Assembly: GCF_042664795.1 (NCBI RefSeq)
Contig: NZ_JBHTBN010000007.1
Span: 62,001 to 126,000 of the forward strand
DNA length: 64,000 nucleotides
Direction of reading: 5' to 3'
From: Jejudonia soesokkakensis
Lineage (GTDB): Bacteria > Bacteroidota > Bacteroidia > Flavobacteriales > Flavobacteriaceae
A program made the position numbers and the translations under genes. Numbering within the stretch: the stretch's first letter is position 1; the number at the start of each line of letters is the position of its first letter. Below are positions 58,853 to 64,000 of this stretch, in pieces. Under the pieces are notes generated by a model that was not told the origin of the DNA, searched no databases, and saw only the letters and a program-made list of their open reading frames with translations.

Positions 58853-61081
58853 ATGAGCGAAACTGCCAAAATTATATATACAAAAACAGACGAAGCACCT
58901 GCATTAGCAACACATTCATTTCTACCTATTGTAAAAGCATTTACAGCACCTTCCAATATTACTATTGAGACCAGAGATATTTCGTTAGCTGCTAGAATTT
59001 TGGCAAACTTTCCAAGTTATTTAAAAGAAGATCAAAGAGTCAATGATGCCCTAGCAGAACTAGGAGAATTAGCTAAGAAGCCTGAAGCTAATATTATTAA
59101 GCTTCCAAACATTAGCGCCTCAATCCCTCAATTGAATGCCGCGATAGAGGAACTTCAAGCAAAAGGATATGCAATACCAAGCTATCCAGATGATCCAGGA
59201 ACCGAGGATGAAAGAAAAGTAAAAGCTATATATGATAAAATAAAAGGAAGTGCTGTAAATCCGGTACTACGAGAAGGTAACAGCGACCGTCGCGCCCCTA
59301 AAGCCGTAAAAAATTACGCAAAGAAAAATCCACACCGTATGGGTGTCTGGAGTCCAGACTCTAAATCACATGTAGCAACTATGTCTAGCGGAGATTTTCG
59401 TCATAATGAAAAATCTGTCACTATTGAAAAAGCGGGAAGCCTTTCAATACTTCATACAGATACCAACGGAAACAAAAAAACACTTAAAGAAAATATTGTT
59501 ACTCTAGATGGAGAAATTATTGATGCCACGGTAATGAGCAAAAAAGCATTGCTTAACTTTTTAAAAGAACAGGTTAAGGATGCGAATGAAAAGGGAATTT
59601 TATTTTCCTTACACATGAAAGCAACCATGATGAAAGTAAGTGATCCTATTATTTTTGGCCATGCTGTTCGCGTTTATTTTTCTGAATTATTCAAAAAATA
59701 CGGTAGTACTTTCGAAGAAATAGGTGTGGATGTTAGAAACGGATTTGGAGATTTACTTTCCAAACTTAATGAACTTCCTACTGATAAAGCTTCAGAAATA
59801 CTGGCAGAAATTAATACCATAATGGATACTAATCCAGATCTAGCAATGGTTAATAGTGATAAAGGGATTACAAATCTTCACGTTCCAAGTGATGTAATTA
59901 TTGATGCTTCAATGCCAGCAATGATTCGTACTTCTGGACAAATGTGGAATAAACATGGCAAATCTCAGGATACGAAAGCCGTGATTCCAGATAGTAGTTA
60001 TGCTGCAGTGTATCAAAGCACGATTGATTTTTGCAAAAAACACGGAGCCTTCGATCCCACTACCATGGGAACTGTTCCTAATGTAGGCTTAATGGCTCAA
60101 AAAGCCGAAGAATACGGCTCGCACGATAAGACCTTTGAAATTGAAACTACTGGAACTATTTCTGTTGTTGACAACACCGGTAAAACGTTAACATCACACG
60201 ACGTCGAAGCGGGAGATATTTGGCGTATGTGTCAGGTAAAGGATTTACCAATTCAAGATTGGGTTAAATTAGCTGTGAGCAGAGCAAGAGCCACAGGCAG
60301 TCCAGCAGTATTCTGGTTAGATGAGAAAAGAGCTCACGATATAGAATTAATCAAGAAAGTAAAGAAATATCTTTTAGACCATGACACCGACGGATTGGAT
60401 ATAAAAATTCTTTCTCCAGAAAAAGCCACCGAATACACACTGGAAAGAGTAAAAGACGGCAAAGACACCATCTCTGTAACAGGAAATGTTCTACGTGACT
60501 ATTTAACAGACCTCTTCCCTATTTTAGAATTAGGAACGAGCGCCAAAATGCTTTCAATTGTACCCTTAATGAATGGCGGAGGATTGTTTGAAACCGGCGC
60601 TGGAGGTTCTGCACCTAAACATGTAGAGCAATTTAACGAAGAAGGGCACCTGCGTTGGGACTCTTTAGGTGAGTTTTTAGCCTTAGCAGTTTCCTTAGAG
60701 CATTTAGGAAATACTTTTAACAACCCAAAAGCAAATTTATTAGGTGAAACCCTGGACGATGCTACTGAAAAATATTTAGAAAACAGCAAATCTCCATCGC
60801 GAAAAGTAAATGAACTTGACAATCGGGGGAGTCATTTCTATATTGCACTCTACTGGGCGCAAGCACTTGCTGCTCAAAATAAAGACGCTACTCTTAAAGA
60901 GCGCTTTACTCCTATTGCTGAAAAATTAGCAAGGAATGAAGCTAAAATCAATGAAGAATTATTAGCGGCACAAGGGAAAAAAGTAGATATTGAAGGATAT
61001 TATGAACCTACCGAAGCATTAGTTTACCAACAAATGAGACCAAGCGAAACATTTAATACAATTTTAAATGAGATACAATAA
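58853..61081 (+). CDS. icd: Monomeric NADP-dependent isocitrate dehydrogenase
   Basis: This TCA-cycle enzyme oxidatively decarboxylates isocitrate to 2-oxoglutarate with NADP. At 742 aa it is the large monomeric type, unrelated in size to the dimeric enzyme of about 420 aa. Diagnostic segments are KIIYTKTDEAPALATHSFLP at the start, LREGNSDRRAPKAVKNYAKK, HRMGVWSPDSKSHVA and ETGAGGSAPKHVEQF. I start it at ATG 58853; the frame from 58814 begins within the promoter box. It is flanked by the structured interval and a strong terminator, so it is monocistronic. Confidence 0.96.
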   Translation: MSETAKIIYTKTDEAPALATHSFLPIVKAFTAPSNITIETRDISLAARILANFPSYLKEDQRVNDALAELGELAKKPEANIIKLPNISASIPQLNAAIEELQAKGYAIPSYPDDPGTEDERKVKAIYDKIKGSAVNPVLREGNSDRRAPKAVKNYAKKNPHRMGVWSPDSKSHVATMSSGDFRHNEKSVTIEKAGSLSILHTDTNGNKKTLKENIVTLDGEIIDATVMSKKALLNFLKEQVKDANEKGILFSLHMKATMMKVSDPIIFGHAVRVYFSELFKKYGSTFEEIGVDVRNGFGDLLSKLNELPTDKASEILAEINTIMDTNPDLAMVNSDKGITNLHVPSDVIIDASMPAMIRTSGQMWNKHGKSQDTKAVIPDSSYAAVYQSTIDFCKKHGAFDPTTMGTVPNVGLMAQKAEEYGSHDKTFEIETTGTISVVDNTGKTLTSHDVEAGDIWRMCQVKDLPIQDWVKLAVSRARATGSPAVFWLDEKRAHDIELIKKVKKYLLDHDTDGLDIKILSPEKATEYTLERVKDGKDTISVTGNVLRDYLTDLFPILELGTSAKMLSIVPLMNGGGLFETGAGGSAPKHVEQFNEEGHLRWDSLGEFLALAVSLEHLGNTFNNPKANLLGETLDDATEKYLENSKSPSRKVNELDNRGSHFYIALYWAQALAAQNKDATLKERFTPIAEKLARNEAKINEELLAAQGKKVDIEGYYEPTEALVYQQMRPSETFNTILNEIQ

Positions 61082-61100
61082 GCTCTTTTAAATGTAATAT

Positions 61101-61138
61101 AAAAGCCTTTATGTTAACCTAGACATAAAGGCTTTTTT
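61101..61138 (+). terminator. icd: Terminator of icd
   Basis: AAAAGCCTTTATGT (61101-61114) pairs perfectly with ACATAAAGGCTTTT (61123-61136), a 14-bp stem with an 8-nt loop and a run of T. Confidence 0.93.
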
Positions 61139-61175
61139 TAAACCAAATTGTTATCTATTTTTAAAGAAAAATTCC

Positions 61176-63536
61176 TTGAAATTTAAACTTTTCATTTGTT
61201 GCTGTCTTATCCACTTTAGCATTTATTCTCAAGAAAAATTCACACTAAGCGGTGTTGTTTCTGAAGCTGCTTCGGGAGAGACATTAATTGGAGTTAATGT
61301 ACTAATTCCTGAACTGTCAAATGGAACAGCCACCAATCAGTATGGCTTTTATTCCATCACACTACCGGCTGGAACATACGAGGTGTATTATAGTAATCTG
61401 GGATTCAAAACTGAAAAAATCTCTATAGAATTAACCGAAAACAAAACACAAAACCTTTCGCTTCTTCCCGATACCGAAGCACTTGACGAGGTACTTATCA
61501 AAGCAGATATCGAAAAACTGAACATTCGAAAACCTCAAATGAGTGTCAATTCACTTTCCATTAGTACCATCAAAAAAATGCCTGTCGTTTTGGGCGAAGT
61601 AGATGTTATCAAATCCATTACTTTACTTCCGGGGGTAACCAATGCTGGTGAAGGTTCCAGCGGATTCAATGTACGTGGGGGTGCAGCAGATCAAAATCTA
61701 ATACTGTTGGATGAAGCGACCCTTTACAATTCCTCCCATTTATTTGGTTTCTTTTCGGTTTTTAATCCAGATGCCATTAAAGACCTTACTCTTTACAAAG
61801 GCGGAATTCCAGCAAGATATGGAGGTAGAGTTTCTTCGGTGCTCGATATTTATCAGAAAGACGGAAACAACAAAGAATACCATGCCCAAGGAGGAATTGG
61901 ACTTGTAGCGAGCAGATTATTAGTCGAAGGACCTATAAAAAAAGAGAAAGCCTCTTTTCTTGTAGGAGGCCGAAGTAGTTATGCACATCTTTTTTTACCC
62001 TTATTTGACAACGACAACTTGGCTTACTTTTATGACTTAAACACTAAGATTAGTTATAATATTGATGCTGACAATAGATTATATCTTTCGGGATATTTTG
62101 GCAGAGATGTTTTTAGCATTGCAGATAGCTTTTCTAACAGCTTCGGAAATGCAACCCTTAATCTTCGCTGGAATCATTTGTTTTCAGAAAAACTATTTAG
62201 CAACCTTTCTGTAATCTATTCAGATTATTTCTACGGACTCGAATTAGGGTTTGTTGAATTCGATTTTGAAAGTGGTATTAGAAATCTGAACCTCAAATAT
62301 GATTTTACAAGTTTTCTTTCAGATGATATCGAATTAAAATACGGTATAAACAGCATCTATTATAAGTTTAATCCGGGAGAAATTCGACCTACGACAGAAA
62401 CTTCAGGAATAAACAGATTTAAACTAACAGACAAGTACGCTTTTGAAAATGCACTCTATGTGGATGCAGAAATAGAACTTTCAGAAAAAATAGCCATACA
62501 GGCGGGGTTACGGCTTTCAACTTTTAACAGACTTGGGCAAAATGCTCTAAATATCTATGAGAACGATAATCCCATCACCTATAACGAAGATTTAGATATC
62601 TATCAAAAAGCAACCCCTATTGATACAATTTCGTTTAGCCGAAGTGAAACTATTAAATCCTTTGCAACCTTGGAACCTAGACTGGCCCTTGCCTATCAAT
62701 TGGATGAATCTTCTTCGGTAAAAGCTAGCTATAACAGAACTTCGCAATACATTCATTTAATTAGTAATACTACCTCACCTACTCCGTTTGATATTTATGC
62801 TCCGAGCGGAAAGTACATAGAGCCACAACTCGCAGATCAAGTAGCGATTGGATATTTTAAACAATTTGAAAAGTATGCCCTTGAGGTGGAAAGTTTTTAT
62901 AAAACCGTGAAAAACAGATTGGATTATGTAGATGACGCCGACTTGATTGCGAACGATGCCGTAGAGCAAATTCTTCTTAATGGAAAAGCAAGAGCCTATG
63001 GATTAGAAGTACTGCTGCGCAAGACTGAAGGTAAATTACAAGGCTGGATTGCCTATACCCTTTCAAAGAGCGAGCAACAAACTCCTGGAAGAACTCCTCA
63101 AGAAATAGGAATAAATAATGGACAATGGTACAATGCAGCCTGGGACAAAACACACGACATTAGTATAACAGCTCAATATGAATTAAATGCAAAATGGAAT
63201 TTTGGAGCGAATTTTATTTATCAGACGGGTCAGCCCTCCACGTTCCCGAATGGTCAATATGTATTCAATGACATCATTGTTCCTGTATACGAGGCCAGAA
63301 ATAGTAGTAGATTGCCTAGTTTTCATCATTTAGATCTTTCAGCAACTTGGATCCCGAAACCTAACTCGGACAAAAAATGGAAAAGCGAATGGGTGTTTAG
63401 TATTTATAATGTGTATGATCGAAGCAATGCAGCTTCTATTTCGTTTAGAGAGAATACAGACATTGGAAGAAACGAAGCTGTTAGGCTTTCTATTTTTGGA
63501 ATCATCCCAGCAATTACTTATAATTTTAAATTTTAG
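61176..63536 (+). CDS. TonB-dependent outer-membrane receptor with carboxypeptidase-like N-terminal domain
   Basis: This 786-aa outer-membrane beta-barrel imports a ligand using TonB energy. A signal peptide (1-18) is followed by a CarboxypepD_reg-like domain (about 20-105, FTLSGVVSEAASGETLIGVN), a plug domain (about 120-230, with GEGSSGFNVRGGAADQNLIL) and the barrel, which ends in an aromatic residue (YNFKF). TTG start at 61176. Next to it, with a 4-nt gap, is a DUF4249 lipoprotein gene, a common pairing in Bacteroidetes. It is not a SusC-type receptor: its length and lack of a SusD partner argue against glycan uptake. The ligand is unknown. Confidence 0.92.
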   Translation: MKFKLFICCCLIHFSIYSQEKFTLSGVVSEAASGETLIGVNVLIPELSNGTATNQYGFYSITLPAGTYEVYYSNLGFKTEKISIELTENKTQNLSLLPDTEALDEVLIKADIEKLNIRKPQMSVNSLSISTIKKMPVVLGEVDVIKSITLLPGVTNAGEGSSGFNVRGGAADQNLILLDEATLYNSSHLFGFFSVFNPDAIKDLTLYKGGIPARYGGRVSSVLDIYQKDGNNKEYHAQGGIGLVASRLLVEGPIKKEKASFLVGGRSSYAHLFLPLFDNDNLAYFYDLNTKISYNIDADNRLYLSGYFGRDVFSIADSFSNSFGNATLNLRWNHLFSEKLFSNLSVIYSDYFYGLELGFVEFDFESGIRNLNLKYDFTSFLSDDIELKYGINSIYYKFNPGEIRPTTETSGINRFKLTDKYAFENALYVDAEIELSEKIAIQAGLRLSTFNRLGQNALNIYENDNPITYNEDLDIYQKATPIDTISFSRSETIKSFATLEPRLALAYQLDESSSVKASYNRTSQYIHLISNTTSPTPFDIYAPSGKYIEPQLADQVAIGYFKQFEKYALEVESFYKTVKNRLDYVDDADLIANDAVEQILLNGKARAYGLEVLLRKTEGKLQGWIAYTLSKSEQQTPGRTPQEIGINNGQWYNAAWDKTHDISITAQYELNAKWNFGANFIYQTGQPSTFPNGQYVFNDIIVPVYEARNSSRLPSFHHLDLSATWIPKPNSDKKWKSEWVFSIYNVYDRSNAASISFRENTDIGRNEAVRLSIFGIIPAITYNFKF

Positions 63537-63540
63537 TACT

Positions 63541-64000
63541 ATGAAGAAGCTATTATATCTTATTTTTTTCTTCGGAATAGTAACTAGTTGTGAAGATGTT
63601 ATCGATATTGATTTAAATGATAGTGAACCCAGACTAGTTATCGATGCTGGTATTTTTCATTTTAAAGAACAGGATCGCAACCGGGTTCAGATTAAACTAA
63701 CCGAAACAGCACCATTTTTTGGGGAAGGACCACAATTCGTCAGAAATGCCAGAGTTACTATTATAGCAGAAGACGGAACTCAATATCCTATTGAAGAAGC
63801 TCCAAGTGGCGGATTTTATACAATGGAAAATTTTCCATTGGTAGAAAATAGTAATTATCGCTTGGAGATTTTACATGACAATGAATTATACACCGCCACG
63901 GAGCAACTAGAATTGGTCCCTTCATTAGAATTTGTAGAACAAAATAATGAAGGCGGATTTACAGGGGAAGATATTGAACTCAAGGCCTTTTTTACAGACC
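63541..64000 (+). CDS. DUF4249 lipoprotein, 5' part (cut by window end)
   Basis: The frame opens at ATG 63541 with a lipoprotein signal (MKKLLYLIFFFGIVTSC, lipidated cysteine at 17) and continues EDVIDIDLNDSEPRLVIDAG, the diagnostic start of DUF4249. About 153 codons are visible with no stop; the full protein is usually near 270-400 aa. It is expected to sit at the outer membrane and to work with the TonB receptor encoded 4 nt upstream. Its biochemical role is not known. Confidence 0.9.
   Translation, partial: MKKLLYLIFFFGIVTSCEDVIDIDLNDSEPRLVIDAGIFHFKEQDRNRVQIKLTETAPFFGEGPQFVRNARVTIIAEDGTQYPIEEAPSGGFYTMENFPLVENSNYRLEILHDNELYTATEQLELVPSLEFVEQNNEGGFTGEDIELKAFFTD

Noticed and set aside
1..64000. 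CRISPR arrays, restriction-modification, toxin-antitoxin or retron-type systems
   Set aside because: No regularly spaced direct repeats and no genes of these families were found on either strand; the four-helix-bundle gene has no reverse transcriptase or variable repeat near it.

Overview
The window is a stretch of ordinary chromosome from a marine-type member of the Flavobacteriaceae (Bacteroidetes). The evidence is consistent: low G+C, densely packed genes, almost no Shine-Dalgarno sequences, many start regions preceded by the Bacteroidetes sigma-A box TANNTTTG, two secreted proteins with type IX secretion C-terminal sorting domains, a PorD-type (DUF4835) protein, the RprX/RprY two-component pair, a TonB-dependent receptor followed by a DUF4249 lipoprotein, and a CarB of about 950 residues. 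I see no rRNA, tRNA, CRISPR array, prophage, defence island or complete insertion sequence.

Layout. 1-3700: FecE-like ABC ATPase, rmuC, three small membrane or exported proteins, a DinB-like protein. 3700-7800: secreted cupredoxin, carB, rpmH. 7800-13000: TPR membrane protein, short TauE/SafE permease, lytic transglycosylase, alpha/beta hydrolase, pirin, small GNAT protein, mtaB. 13000-15500: a four-helix-bundle protein gene that looks like a small mobile cassette, an oligopeptide-binding lipoprotein, and an unknown repeat protein. 15500-25100: NDH-2, ECF sigma factor with a membrane partner, SRPBCC protein, M43 metalloprotease, sirtuin, YggS, a DnaQ-GIY-YIG fusion, an ion channel with a zinc-ribbon tail, miaA. 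25100-41600 runs mostly on the minus strand: rprXY, coaE, ybbR-like, a glycosyltransferase, fabI, recN, porD, coaBC, rpoZ, bamD, dapA, ligA, a LOG protein, prmC. 41600-50300: ribD, EamA transporter, yigZ, thioesterase, dnaA, phosphatase, PQQ-type sugar dehydrogenase, a tetrapyrrole-methylase protein and two tandem lysozyme-like paralogues. 50500-64000: mltG, GNAT, dapF, htrA, a long GAPDH, GNAT, TPR, trmD, rplS, monomeric isocitrate dehydrogenase, a TonB receptor and the start of a DUF4249 gene cut by the window edge.

How the genes fit together. Most are housekeeping: pyrimidine/arginine precursor (carB), lysine/peptidoglycan precursor (dapA, dapF), CoA (coaBC, coaE), riboflavin (ribD), fatty acids (fabI), replication and repair (dnaA, ligA, recN, rmuC), translation (rpmH, rplS, trmD, miaA, mtaB, prmC). 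A second theme is the envelope: bamD, porD, htrA, mltG, other murein hydrolases, and RprXY.

The points most worth following up are a gene-free interval before icd that contains six stem-loops (58331-58808); the four-helix-bundle cassette, whose right arm appears to have become the N-terminus of the next gene; a set of genes whose promoter -7 box lies only 4-7 nt before the start codon, which predicts leaderless mRNAs; the tandem lysozyme-like pair and the dyads upstream of it; and a small exported protein built from 39-bp tandem repeats. I found no clear new multi-gene system and do not claim one.
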